Below, piece after piece: positions 14,800 to 26,276 of a stretch of DNA of 64,000 nucleotides. The notes under the pieces were generated by a model. The model did no database searches. It saw nothing but the letters and a program-made list of their open reading frames with translations, and had not been told where the DNA came from. The stretch is from positions 55,961,489 through 56,025,488 of the forward strand of contig NC_060065.1 of NCBI RefSeq assembly GCF_020283565.1, read 5' to 3'. The translations under genes and the position numbers were made by a program. The DNA comes from Trifolium pratense (taxonomy: Eukaryota; Streptophyta; Magnoliopsida; Fabales; Fabaceae). The stretch's first letter is position 1. Every line of letters begins with the position of its first letter.

Positions 14800-15160
14800 T
14801 AAATCTATTACTAATATATAACCACTATATTTCTTAAATCTATTACTAAGAGATTTTTATATTTTTTTAAAAAATATATTTTAAAAAAAATATAGAAAGA
14901 TATGATATACTTAAATATAGGAACAAAACAAATTATAGATAAGAACAAAATATATACCTTTTACTTACTAGTTTAAAGACTCATGGTATTACTTTTAAAC
15001 ACTATATTTCTTAAATCTATTACTAAGAGATTTTTATATTTTTTTTAAAAAGATATTTTAAAAAATATAGAAAGATGATATACTTAAATATAGGGAAAAA
15101 AAATTATAGATAAGAACAAAATATATACCTTTTACTTACTAGTTAAGAACAAATTATAGA
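14800..15160. repeat. Local direct duplication, about 170 bp twice
   Basis: A segment starting ACTATATTTCTTAAATCTAT and containing TATAGATAAGAACAAAATAT occurs at about 14824-14975 and again at 15001-15148 with small indels. It lies just 5' of the DUF3755 gene. Confidence 0.75.
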
Positions 15161-15189
15161 TAAGAACAAAATATAGAAAGATGATATAC

Positions 15190-16228
15190 TATAATTTTAT
15201 TCAATATTTGAGTTTGTCGGTATATTAATGTAAAAAATTTATTTAAAATTAAATATTTAAAAAATTGTTATATAATATTGTTAAAATATAGGTGGAATTT
15301 CTGGGTTTGATTCTCATGGTAGATATATTTCTATTTTTTTTTGCAGTAAAAAAAAGTGGAATTATTGTGTTAATTATTTCTTATAAACTTATTTATTCGA
15401 TTTTTATGTTTACGCGATAAATAATGATCCCGTGTATATTTTTAAACAAAAATTAGAAATTTTATTAGGAATATTTAGGATAATTTAATAAACTTTGTAG
15501 TAATATTGTTTATGTTTCGTTTATAAAATAAATAAAAATTATGTTTTTTTTATAGAGTATTGTTTTTTTTATTTCTATATTTTTATTTTTATGCAATTTT
15601 TTCTTATTTTTTCTATATTCTTTCGATAATTTTTTTTATTGACATACATTTTATAATTCTTTTATTGTTATTTTTTAAAATGGAAGTTTGTTCTTGATTA
15701 ATACTATTTTATTTTTCTGTTTTTGCACAATTATTTATTTTTAAAAATTATTTTCTATTTAAGCTAAATCACTTAATTGTAACCAAAAAAAGCTAAATCA
15801 CTTAATCAGTCAAGGCAAAAATATCAAATTCAATGAATAAACTTTAAAATTATTTTCTATTTAAGTTAAATCAGTTAATCAGTGAAAGCAAAAATATCAA
15901 ATTCAATAATAAACTTTAAAAAGAAAAGGTATAATTTTTGTTTGCATTTATTACGTGCGAAACAAACTTGATTGGGATTGTGTGACTTTTGTACCTATAA
16001 TATAGAAATAAAATCACTTCTAACAAGTGTTTGTTGAACGCGTCAAAAAAAAAAAAAAACAAGTGTTTGTTGAAATTCGAAAATCAACAATATATATGTT
16101 TTTTATTATTGTAATAATTAATATTATAATATTTTTTCATAAATAATACTGTATTTCATTAACTCTCCGTCATAAAGAAAATCTCATATTTATTGTGTCG
16201 GATATATACAAATCTCAACCTATTTTAT
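15190..16228. other. Intergenic, very AT-rich, no gene seen
   Basis: Long T-rich stretches. A short internal duplication around 15735-15915 contains TTTTCTATTTAAG and CAAAAATATCAAATTCAAT twice. No ORF worth reporting. Confidence 0.5.
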
Positions 16229-16237
16229 TTATTTTTA

Positions 16238-17222
16238 GGCTTAATTAGTAAAATGGTCCCTTAAAGATATTTTTGATTTCATATTGTTCTCTTAAAGAAA
16301 AAAAAGTCTGAATTTGTCCCTTAAAGACTTCTCCATTAAACATTTTGATCATTTCTGTCCATTTTTACCATAAACCGTTAAATTGTGTACAGGTGGCACT
16401 ATTGCTGTGTATGATGAGTCAATATACTTAGTGGTACACCATAAACCTTAATAATATTTTAGTTTTATCCGTTTGATATTTTTGACAAAACTAAAACCAT
16501 TAAATCTTATTGGTCTATTATATCTAATAGTGAACCACCAACGTATGATATTTTTTCCTTTTATTCATCTTCTTCCTCAAACCCAGATCTTGCATCTTTC
16601 TTTTTTCTTTGTTCTTCATCATATCAAGTTCTCGTTGTCAATCTTTGCTAATTAACACTAATATTTCGCGTTTTTGTGTTGTGGGGATGGCGAATCTGGG
16701 ATCTGTGGTGGTGGTGTTGAAGAATATGAAATTGGGTATTAATTTTGAGATTGGGTATTGAAGAATATGAAATTGAGTGTTGATTTTGAGATTGAGTGTT
16801 GAAGAATATGAAATTGGGTGTTGATTTTAAGATTTATTTTTTCTGGGTTTGTTTTGAAATTTTAGGGTTGAATTAATGATAAAGTTATGAAGAACATGAA
16901 GAAGGAATGGAGGAAGAAGATGAAGGAATGATGAAGGATGAAGAACACGATGGTGCACTGTTATATTCGGTGGACATTCAAAATCTAATGGTTTATTTTT
17001 CTTCAAAAATATCTGATGGTTAAGATTAAAAAATGTATTGAGGTATATGGTGGACCACCTATAATGTTGGTACACCTAATATATTTGGTGTTAATAAATT
17101 AACGGTTGGGACCAATGTGACAAATGATAATATTAATAAGGGACCAATCTAGACCATATGTTCTTTAAGGGACCATTATGAAACTTAAAATATCTTTAAG
17201 GGACCAAAAGAATAATTAAGCC
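16238..17222. mobile_element. Mutator-like non-autonomous element, 985 bp
   Basis: The terminal inverted repeats start GGCTTAATTAGTAAAATGGT on the left and GGCTTAATTATTCTTTTGGT on the reverse of the right, both continuing CCCTTAAAGATATTTT. An exact 9-bp duplication TTATTTTTA flanks them (16229-16237 and 17223-17231). The interior has a short tandem array around 16715-16830 built on GAATATGAAATTG and TTTTGAGATTG. No transposase is present. Confidence 0.85.
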
Positions 17223-17231
17223 TTATTTTTA

Positions 17232-18090
17232 CCAAATATCTACTCTAAAATGTTTTCTATTTAAAATAATAATGATTTTGTTTTCTTACAACATTTTTTA
17301 CAACAAAAAGAAATTGTTTTTTAACAGTGAAGTACTACTCTTTATTTTACAAAACAAATTCTGGTAAAGAAATGATCGAAGAGTATTATTTGTTTACCAG
17401 AATAAATAAGAACGACAGTTAAATAAGAACGTTAAATCAACAGTCAAAAGACATTTAAAAATGAATGGAACGAGTATATATGAGATCGGTTGATAAGGAC
17501 TTACTGAAAAGATTTTGAGTTTTATTTGTTCATTTAGATTTACAAAATAGATCTTCTTTTTCTTTTTCTTGGTGTTTTAGAAAAAAGGAACCTGTGAGTG
17601 GCCATGAATAGAGTTGTTCTCAAGTAAGTTTTAAGCTTTCTGCAGCTTTATTTATTTATGTTTTTCATTTTTTGTTTGTTTCAAGTGACTGTTCAAAACT
17701 TTAATGTTATTTTTCCTCCTATACTCTTAATTATTTATTACTTTCTCTTCTTTCAATTCTTCAATTTATCTTCCTCATACAATTAATGAAGGGTAATTTT
17801 GTAAACTAACTCATAATTTCTTTTTTCCATACAACAATCATTACATTTCTTAATATGCGTAAAAGTGTCAAAACGACATATATTGTGGTACGAAGGGAGT
17901 AGAATGCAACATAAAAATAATTTTATTAAGATAGCAAAGATCACCATGGTGCAAAAGTAGAAACGATATACCGAATTTTTAACTTCATATATCAGCAATT
18001 AGATTGCTGGCTGTTATAAGCCAATTGAATATACTTGGCATTGAAACACCAAGCAAAAAAAACCACTTTGGTTATAGTAGTCTTAGTAGA
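17232..18090. other. Intergenic, no gene seen
   Basis: AT-rich sequence with no coding exon structure. A GTACGAAGGGAGTAG-like word at 17888-17903 resembles a Stowaway end, but no partner was found. Confidence 0.45.
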
Positions 18091-18099
18091 TAATATTAT

Positions 18100-18289
18100 G
18101 AGGAGTGCTAGCAACACACTCTTTAACAAACACACTCCAACACACTCTCTTTTTATTGGTTGAAATTCACATGGGTCCCATAAAAATTATATGGGTCCAC
18201 ATTTTTTTATGGGACCCATATGAATTTCAACCAATAAAAGAGAGTGTGTTGTGGTGTGTTTGTTAAAGAGTGTGTTGCTAGCATTATTC
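18100..18289. mobile_element. 190-bp foldback MITE with 9-bp duplication
   Basis: The two halves are near-perfect inverted repeats starting GTGCTAGCAACACACTCTTT and meeting around the palindromic CATGGGTCCCATAAAA region. The exact 9-bp duplication TAATATTAT (18091-18099 and 18290-18298) points to the Mutator class. Confidence 0.88.
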
Positions 18290-18432
18290 TAATATTATTG
18301 TTAACTTCACCTGATAGAATAAAAGTTCAAAATACATATTGTTCATTATTTTATTTCTTATTGAGTTTTGGTTTGATAGTTTGCTTTGTAAGAGTCTTTA
18401 ACATAGTAAGCAAAGAGAGGGGTATTATGTAA

Positions 18433-18960
18433 CTTTAGTATAATTAAGTTCCAAATTTATATTTAGAAAAAACATGGGCGACGTCCCGAAAGGGTTATGT
18501 TTATGCATATATCAACTTTGTTAAATATTATAGAGGGATGATGTTATGTAACTTTATGATAATTAAGTTTCAAGTTTTATATCTAGAAAAAACACGGGGG
18601 GCATCCCAGAAGGGTTATGATAATTAATATTTGATTTGATTGAATATAGTAATTTGTACTTCATACTTCCTGTTAAATGATAAGAGTAACTAACAAGTAT
18701 GCCAACTAAATTGAGGGGTGAAACTAAAACACAATATTTTGCCATTTGATTGAATTTAGTTAGTAATTTGTACTATATGCTTCCCGTAATTCTTAATGGT
18801 AACCAAGAAATATTTTATCTAAATTGAGGGGTGAAACTAAGAAACAATATTTTGCCATTTTATTTATCACAAATTTATATAGCATTTGCAAATTGATAAT
18901 TGTGTACGAAATTACTAAAATGCGGTGTTTCCCGTGCGTTAGCACGGGCACTAGAACTAG
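18433..18960 (+). mobile_element. Helitron 3' region with terminal hairpin
   Basis: The 3' tip has the stem-loop CCCGTGCGTTAGCACGGG (18931-18948), then 8 nt, then CTAG at 18957-18960, followed by T. This is the standard Helitron end. Upstream are two pairs of direct repeats: one around 18433-18510 and 18549-18625, the other (AAATTGAGGGGTGAAACTAA) around 18707 and 18820. The 5' end could not be fixed, so the start given is only where the related repeats begin. Confidence 0.65.
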
Positions 18961-18985
18961 TATATATATATATATATATATATAT
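18961..18985. repeat. TA microsatellite, left part
   Basis: A run of about 12 TA units directly after the Helitron end and directly before the inverted-repeat element. It is probably one half of a split microsatellite (see 19748-19814). Confidence 0.9.
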
Positions 18986-18986
18986 A

Positions 18987-19744
18987 GGCGGCACTTCAAA
19001 TGAGAGCAAGGTCTTATAGTGAGAGATGAGAGGAATAAATATAAACCATTAGATGTAAAAGGACGATTCTGATTAAATCTAAACTTTGATTAATAATTAA
19101 GATTCAATGCACGCTATAATAGTTCTCTCCGTCTTCCCCAACGGCCTTCCATGTTTCAATTCCCAGTTTCCCACACACCTAATTCATTGTATCCATTCAT
19201 AACCTTTCAATTATTTTGCACAGCTTTTTTAATCGAATAACTAGCTAAAATGTTTTGTTTCAATATCCATAGTGATTCAGGTGTTGTGCCAAGTTTTACC
19301 CTAAAAAATTTTGTGCCAATCATAATTCAATGGAGGATTGATTTTGTTTTTTAATTTGTTATTATTAAAAACATGATTGATTTTGTTTTGCTTGATCCTG
19401 TATGCATCTGTTGCAATCAACGAGATTCTCTTATGCTTAATGGCCTTAAAACATGAAAGCTATGCAATTAACAATTTCAAGAAAAATCTAGAATTTTCTA
19501 GGTCAGGAAACTGATTTTGGGCTCGTCATTAGAAATCTTAGATTCCAGATTTTTTAATTGGAGAAGTAGCAGTGACGAAGGCAGAATCCGAGAGCAAGTG
19601 GCATCGCAGAAAGGGGTAGAGTGTATCATAGAGTAAGGGGCACTTAAAGAGTGGAATTTAATCAAGACCATTCTTTTACATCTAATGATTTATATTTACT
19701 CCTTTCATCTCTCATCATAAGACTTTGCTCTCACTTGAAGTGTC

Positions 19745-19747
<3 letters not shown>
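18987..19747. mobile_element. Inverted-repeat element inserted in a TA microsatellite
   Basis: The arms of about 90 bp start GGCGGCACTTCAAATGAGAG on the left and GGGGACACTTCAAGTGAGAG on the reverse of the right. Both continue through TAAATATAAA.CATTAGATGTAAAAG (one differing base). TA repeats flank both sides. There is no ORF of transposase type, and the superfamily was not determined. Confidence 0.75.

Positions 19748-19814
<67 letters not shown>
19748..19814. repeat. TA microsatellite, right part
   Basis: About 33 TA units following the inverted-repeat element. Confidence 0.95.
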
Positions 19815-19818
<4 letters not shown>

Positions 19819-21090
19819 AGGGTTTGGAGTTCGAATCTCCACTTATTCATCTAAATTAAGGGGGTGAATTTCTAATAATAGACTACTTAACTAACAAAAA
19901 AAAAGTTAAATAAGTTCTGTGTTCCTATAAAAAAATAGATTTTCCGATTTGTCTTTATAAAAAAAAAAAAAAAAACAGCCACGTAGTTTTAATTCATGTT
20001 AAATTTTCAAATTTGTTTCATTATAAAACATTTTTTCATAAAATATGAGCTCAAAATTTAATTTTTAACTCTACATTTTCATGCTAAAAAGTTCTAATAA
20101 AGTATATATTGCTTCATTAAGATTAGTTGTTTTAAAAACGTAAAGATTCGTTTTTTATTTAACGGAAAATTAGTTTTAAAAGATATAAATCTAACTTGAT
20201 TCTCTCTAATTTGTTATTTTGTTTCTTTAATCAGAAACCCTTTTCCTTAACTATAAAAATAGACGATGAGAAAATAGACCTTGCTTAGAAGAAACAGTGA
20301 GAAATAAAAGAGTTTTCTTTTGTGAAAGAGCACTTTATTCATAAACTTAATTGGTATGCTACTTTTACTCTCTATATTTCTATTTTTTATTTTTGTAGTG
20401 GTAGAATATGTCAATGTTACTGCTATTACTTTGATCATTTTTACTACTTTAATTTGTAGTTGTGCATCTTTAATATGAGGGTGAGTTAGTCAGAATTAAG
20501 ATAATTAAAATCGTGATTCTGACAAATTCACCATAACACTAAACATAGAGTTCATTGTATTTTATTTTCTTTTTTATGGATGAACTCACAACTTCATGCA
20601 TGAACTCAACTTTATTTTGAAACAGTGAATAAAATTATGATTTTACATAATCAATTACTGTATAATTTTAGACAGATTTTTTTTATATAAATTAAAATAA
20701 TAGCTGGTATCAAAGAGATTTTAAGAATACCAATTAAAGCACACATAAGTCCTCTTCGTCTACTATAGCTTTAGACAGCTATTTCCAACCAACAATGTAT
20801 GATTTTAATATTTTCTTTACATGTAATTCACTCACCATTCAAAAAACCAATTTTTAGATAAAGATCAATACTTACAACTTTTTTCTTAGATTGTGTTTGG
20901 ATGGGGATTCTAGAAATTCAAGAGATTTTAAATAATAGGCAATTTAATTAATTCAATTGAATTCCTTTTATTTTCAAATTTCATTGTCCTGATAAAGTGG
21001 TGAAATTTTATCAATTGTCAAAAAATTTGAAAAAAATATATTTTTTTTCATGTGATATTAGTGTAATTGAAGAGAATTTCTAATTTCTAC
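19815..21090. other. Intergenic, no gene seen
   Basis: AT-rich sequence. A word GGAGTTCGAATCTCCAC at 19826-19842 resembles a tRNA-type B box, but no full SINE could be recognised. Confidence 0.45.
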
Positions 21091-21096
21091 AGTTGA

Positions 21097-21537
21097 ATGA
21101 TGGATGTTGAGGCTTCTAATAAGTCAAAATTTTGTGGTGATGGTGATAATAAACCCGTAGATCTTAAATGCACTGCTTCATATGCACAAAATACATTAGG
21201 ATTTGTATTTTGTTATGATGACGACGACGAAGAGGAGGAGGAGGAGGATTATGTTCCTTTGATACGAAAGTCTTTTCGGATTTTGAGTTTGGAAACATTT
21301 AATCGTAAATGTGATGCTTCTGTTAAAAAGGGGGATGCTACTACACATCCAATTAAAAGGTTATTTGAAGATAACAATAGCCACATTTTTGTTAAGAAAT
21401 CAAAAGTGTCGCCAAATGATGATTACAACGAAGATGAAGAAGACAATCCTTCATCGAATATATTTAAAAGGGCGGGCAAATCAATTGATAAACCACTTTC
21501 CTCGTTGAAGAAAGAACTTGAACCAGTTATAACCTGA
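21097..21537 (+). CDS. Hypothetical acidic/basic small protein
   Basis: Single-exon ORF of 146 residues starting at the first of two adjacent ATG codons and ending TGA. I do not recognise it. Residues about 41-51 are an Asp/Glu run (DDDDEEEEEE) followed by a Tyr-Val-Pro stretch. The middle and end are lysine-rich with further acidic patches (NEDEEDN). No signal peptide, membrane segment or known motif is visible. Composition and codon use look gene-like compared with the AT-rich surroundings. It could be an exon of a larger gene, a fragment carried by a transposon, or a small orphan gene. Confidence 0.4.
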   Translation: MMDVEASNKSKFCGDGDNKPVDLKCTASYAQNTLGFVFCYDDDDEEEEEEDYVPLIRKSFRILSLETFNRKCDASVKKGDATTHPIKRLFEDNNSHIFVKKSKVSPNDDYNEDEEDNPSSNIFKRAGKSIDKPLSSLKKELEPVIT

Positions 21538-21540
21538 TAA

Positions 21541-23105
21541 AACTATACACTACTTTTGTTGGAAAGCTCCTTTTACCTTTTATTGATTTCTTAAAAATCA
21601 TATGGATTTGTCGATTCAAATGGGAAAAATATATATTTTTCTTGCATTTGGATGGATAAATCCATAATGGTTTTTAAGAATTGTGGAGGATGGAAAAAGA
21701 GTCCTAGGGTACATGCATAAAATGTCTAATTGAAAAGAATGAAAAATTAACATGATTAACTCTATTTCATGACTCCTAGTCTTTCTTTCTGTTGTATTTT
21801 AATTTTTATAAGGTTCACTAGTTAAAGTACAAATTGAGTTTGCACTATAAGTAGCGACTGTGTTTGAGTTTGTACTATGAGTAACAAATTGTATTTTTTA
21901 GAATATTTTCATTCATTGGGGAAGTCAAGGTTGCAGACGTTGGAGTTGAGTAAAAAAAACATTGTCATTCGCTACATAAGGTGCGAACTGAGTTCGCTAC
22001 CTAGATAATAAAAGGAGTATTTTGATCGGGAAGCGCATGAGAAACGATCGAGAGACGCGGAAAAAAAAACTATGGATCCTTTACTTGTGAGAAACACCTT
22101 TTTCCTTTCCATACCGAGAAATTAGCTTCAACTTGTTAGCTCAGTTTAATTGCATAGACGAGGATTACATATGCCTAACTTTGTTTACACGTTTTTTGTT
22201 GGTTTTTGTGACAACGTGTTTAGACAACACTTTTCCAATCTACAAGCCAAATAAGAGAACGAAAATGAGTGATACACTCTGTAATCCAACTGGAACCATT
22301 TTTCATATTAATCAGTCAAAAGCTTTAAAACTAAGTAGCTTCAAAGCAGACATGATAAAGTATGTTTAAACAAGTTATAATCATTTTACTATTCTTCGTC
22401 AAATATTTAAGCAACATTTAGCCATCAAAAATATATTTAAGCAACTCTGCATTTTTCTTTCAATTTAATTCATGAAAGTCTTATATTTTTTACTTAATAA
22501 TTTAAGAATTATGCTCTAAGTATCAATACATAACCCTTGTACCGCAAGTAGAACATAGATGATAAAAGACCGTTGAGATATTTGATACTTTGCAGCGCGC
22601 GTTTAAACTTTAATCCTGTAGTATATTGGGAATTGGGTTCCCATAGCGGGTGACCCAACGGCTTGTAAGATGAGGAATATAAATAGTGGGTGGTCCGATA
22701 GCAGGTGATCCAACTGATCTTGAAGAGACTCTTGTATCATCTTAGAATTGGGAATTAGGTTTAACTCAACCCTAAAAAACCGACGTGTAACTGATAATTG
22801 TCTCTTACTTGTAAACTTTTATCCATGCCCACTCATATAATATGTGGGACTTTTTAACCGTATAATTCTCCATTTAACTACATTTCCAACTCAATTGATT
22901 TATTTCACAAGATTTTCTAGGATTTGAAATGAGCTAATTGACTTCTAAATTTTAAGCAAACATTAAAAGAGAATGACATATAGATGTTATAATATATACC
23001 TATGATCAACAAGTGAGACACTCAGAATGATTTATTAATAACCACAGAATGACATATAGATGATATAATACAGTCGGTTACTGAGTACCCTTTATCCACA
23101 ATACC
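21541..23105. other. Intergenic; legume interspersed repeat at about 22610-22870
   Basis: No gene seen. The block 22610-22870 (words GGTGACCCAACGG, GATCTTGAAGAGACTCTTGT, TAACTCAACCCTA, TGTGGGACTTT) shares its word order with the block at 32990-33310 in intron 1 of the TBC gene. The two are therefore copies of one dispersed repeat. Confidence 0.6.
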
Positions 23106-23112
23106 AAAATTA

Positions 23113-23502
23113 TACATACATACATACATACATACATACATACATACATACATACATACATACATACATACATACATACATACATACATACATACATACA
23201 TACATACATACATACATACATACATACATACATACATACATACATACATACATACATACATACATACATACATACATACATACATACATACATACATACA
23301 TACATACATACATACATACATACATACATACATACATACATACATACATACATACATACATACATACATACATACATACATACATACATACATACATACA
23401 TACATACATACATACATACATACATACATACATACATACATACATACATACATACATACATACATACATACATACATACATACATACATACATACATACA
23501 TA
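23113..23502. repeat. TACA tetranucleotide microsatellite, about 97 units
   Basis: About 390 bp of uninterrupted TACA repeat. On the minus strand it reads as repeated Met-Tyr-Val-Cys in three frames, which is an artefact and not a gene. Confidence 0.98.
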
Positions 23503-24600
23503 GTAGATTAATGCTATAGTAAACATTGGATCTTTAAAAAGAACCATTCTCGTGGCTAGAGAAAGCATTAGAATTTAATGAGACCCCAAATCCAAGTAGA
23601 GATCACATGATAGCACGTTGCTTACCACCCACGTCTTAGAAGGATGTTGAAAGTGCCTTGGTGCAAGGGTCAGATCCTGAAAATTTGTATGAAATATACT
23701 ATTTGTTTTCCATAAAAGTAAAGATCCAAAGTGATACTATGAATGAATTGATTCAAGTAGTAAGAGTTTTAGATCTCTTAAATAAGTGTGTTAGAGAGGT
23801 TTAATTTCTGATTTGCGTATTGAAAAAATTCGGTTAGGAAAAGAGAATTCACTTTGTGTGTCTCACATGTTACCAATGAAGATTAGTCATCGCTAGTGAC
23901 GATGAAACTTTTGTATAATATGGTAAAAAAAAAGATCCAAAGTGATATTTGAGACCGAGTATTTTTCTTTTTAACTCTAGTAGGTTAGTGATTTAAGACT
24001 CATACATTTTAAATGTGAAAAAAATATAGAATTTTGAATTTAAATTCAGACTATTGCATATCAATTGAGTTGTATTTACAAGAATAAATTTAGTTAAGTT
24101 ATTGCTTGATTGATATTAAAAAATCTCTGGAAAAGATTATTTCTAGCAACATTTGGTTTTTTAGAAAAGTGTAAGGGGCATCACCTATTTATTTATGGGG
24201 GAAAAAATGTTGAAATTATCACCTTGTGGAAAATGAGGTGTGTTATTCAAACACAAATTTTGTGACATAAAATTAACACAACTTTCTTTCCACTCACAAG
24301 CACGCAAAACGAGATATGCAAAAAATATTAAAAAAATCAAAAAAGTATATTTGTTGTATTTTTGTCAAATAAATGTATTTACGTAACATTTTCCGTGGAA
24401 AAGAGGTTGCCCCATTCCATTTAACGTAGATTGGTCTTTTCCTTGGTGCATGTGAATAGCTCCATGCCTCACTCTTCCGTCACACGGTGCCGTAATGCAT
24501 GGATTATATTATTATAGATTTTAAAATCAGTAGTATTAGTTTATTACTTAACAAGTTTTTTTAATTTTTATACCATTCTAAAGTGTGGTCGGTTATTTAT
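23503..24600. other. Intergenic upstream of peroxidase; shared repeat at 24241-24395
   Basis: No gene seen. The segment 24241-24395 (TTATTCAAACACAA through TTTTGTCAAATAAATG) is nearly the same as 59668-59812, so both are copies of one dispersed repeat. Confidence 0.6.
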
Positions 24601-24623
24601 TGCCACTAGTACAGTGTGCACTT

Positions 24624-24632
24624 CTATATAAG
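24624..24632 (+). promoter_or_regulatory. Probable TATA box of the peroxidase gene
   Basis: CTATATAAG lies about 90 bp before the peroxidase ATG, a normal distance for a short plant leader. Confidence 0.6.
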
Positions 24633-24719
24633 CAGCAATATGCAATAATGTTCTAGCCACTGCTATCCCTACAAAACAAGCTTAGTATTATACAAATAGC
24701 AAGAGTTGTTTTTTCCCTG

Positions 24720-26276
24720 ATGGGGAAACTTATGTATGTGGTTTTTCCAATATTAATAGTTTTTGCAGTGTTGAGCTTTGATTATGGAATGGCAGCAGCG
24801 CCAACTCCACAGCCAAAGTTGCGGTGGCATTACTATAACCAGACATGCCACTTAGCAGAGGTGTATGTCCGGCACCAAGTGAAGCTGTTATGGGATAATG
24901 ACAAAAGCATTACTGCTAAGTTACTACGCTTGGTTTACACCGACTGTTTCGTCACCGTATGTCCTCACCTTTTTTCCTTTTATACTTTGGTACTAGTTAG
25001 TCTTTTATTTTCGACTTTTTAAGCTAAGAAACAGACATTCTGTGAGGTCAACGGCTGATAAGAACTTTTAGGCAGTAGTAAAAGCTAAAGGATGGATTAC
25101 AAAAACAGCAGACCCTTGAAGCTAAAGAATATATATATGCAAGCTGCACTAAGAAATATATAGTCGAAACTCTAACTCTTGCTGTTTAATCTAGATTCAG
25201 TTGTTTCATTCTTAGTATTTAGAGTTCATGAGGTTTAAAGAATTTACCTTTCAAAACACTACAAATGCATAAGTTGTGTTCTTTTATTTCTTTTTCCTGA
25301 ATAGGGTTGTGATGCATCGATACTGCTTGACGAAGGACCAAATCCCGAAAAGAAAGCACCACAAAACCGGGGGCTTGGAGGATTTGCACTAATTGACAAT
25401 ATCAAAACAGTCCTGGAATCACGATGCCCTGGAATTGTTTCCTGCGCTGATATACTCCATCTCGCCACCAGAGATGCTGCTAAAATGGTATTCTTTCAAC
25501 TAGTCTACTTACAAAGTTACAATTCCTTTCCGTAATTGCAAGAAAAACTTCTCTCAAGGTAGGGTAAGAGTTAACAAACAGTAACTCATTTGAGAATTAA
25601 TGTCTACAGGCAGGTGCACCTGGCTATCCAGTTTTCACAGGAAGAAAGGATGGCATGAAATCAGATGCTGCATCAGTAGACTTGCCATCACCATCCATCT
25701 CATGGCAGGAATCTCTAGCATACTTCAAATCAAGGGGCTTGGATGTACTAGATATGACAACACTCTTAGGTAAGGCAACATTACAATCCAGTAGTAGAAA
25801 TTACATGCTAATAATATGTTCTAAATGAGTGTCTGTTTCATATCAACACAGGAGCACACACACTGGGTCAAACACATTGCAGCTTCATTCTTGATAGGCT
25901 GTATAATTTCAACGGTACTGGAAACTCAGACCCAAGCCTGGATGCTACTTTTCGAGACAAACTGAGAGGACTTTGTCCACCGAAAACCAAGAAAGGACAA
26001 CATGACCCGCTGGTATTCCTAAACCCAGAATCTGGATCAAATTACATCTTCAGAGAATCATACTACAAAAGGATCCTGCGCAATGAAGCTGTCCTGGGAA
26101 TAGATCAACAATTACTATATGGCGATGACACTAAAGAGATCACCGATGAATTTGCTGCTGGATTTGAAGATTTTAGGAGAGAATTTGCTCATTCAATGTT
26201 CAAAATGGGAAATATCAAAGTTTTAACAGGAAATCAAGGAGAGATACGCCGGAATTGTCGATTCACAAATAAGTGA
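24720..26276 (+). CDS. Class III secretory peroxidase lacking the distal catalytic histidine
   Basis: Four exons: 24720-24956, 25305-25487, 25610-25769 and 25852-26276, giving 334 residues, a usual length for the family. Residues 1 to about 26 form a signal peptide ending FDYGMAAA, so the protein should be secreted or vacuolar. All eight structural cysteines are present (NQTC, TDCF, GCDAS, RCPG, VSCAD, THCSF, LCPP, RRNC). The proximal heme histidine is H196 in GAHTLG, and the distal arginine is R70. The distal histidine of the usual RLHFHDCF motif is replaced: the sequence is RLVYTDCF, with T74 in its place. From memory, Arabidopsis PER61/PER26-type proteins also lack it, and the blocks [17 protein letters not shown] and [13 protein letters not shown] fit that group. 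Peroxidase activity by the normal route is doubtful. Flanks: TATA box upstream, repeats downstream. Confidence 0.93.

Noticed and set aside
23113..23502. CRISPR-like array
   Set aside because: Simple tetranucleotide repeat without spacers, in a plant genome.
23022..23568. Three overlapping minus-strand ORFs of 139-159 residues made of Met-Tyr-Val-Cys repeats
   Set aside because: They are translations of the TACA microsatellite, equal in all frames.
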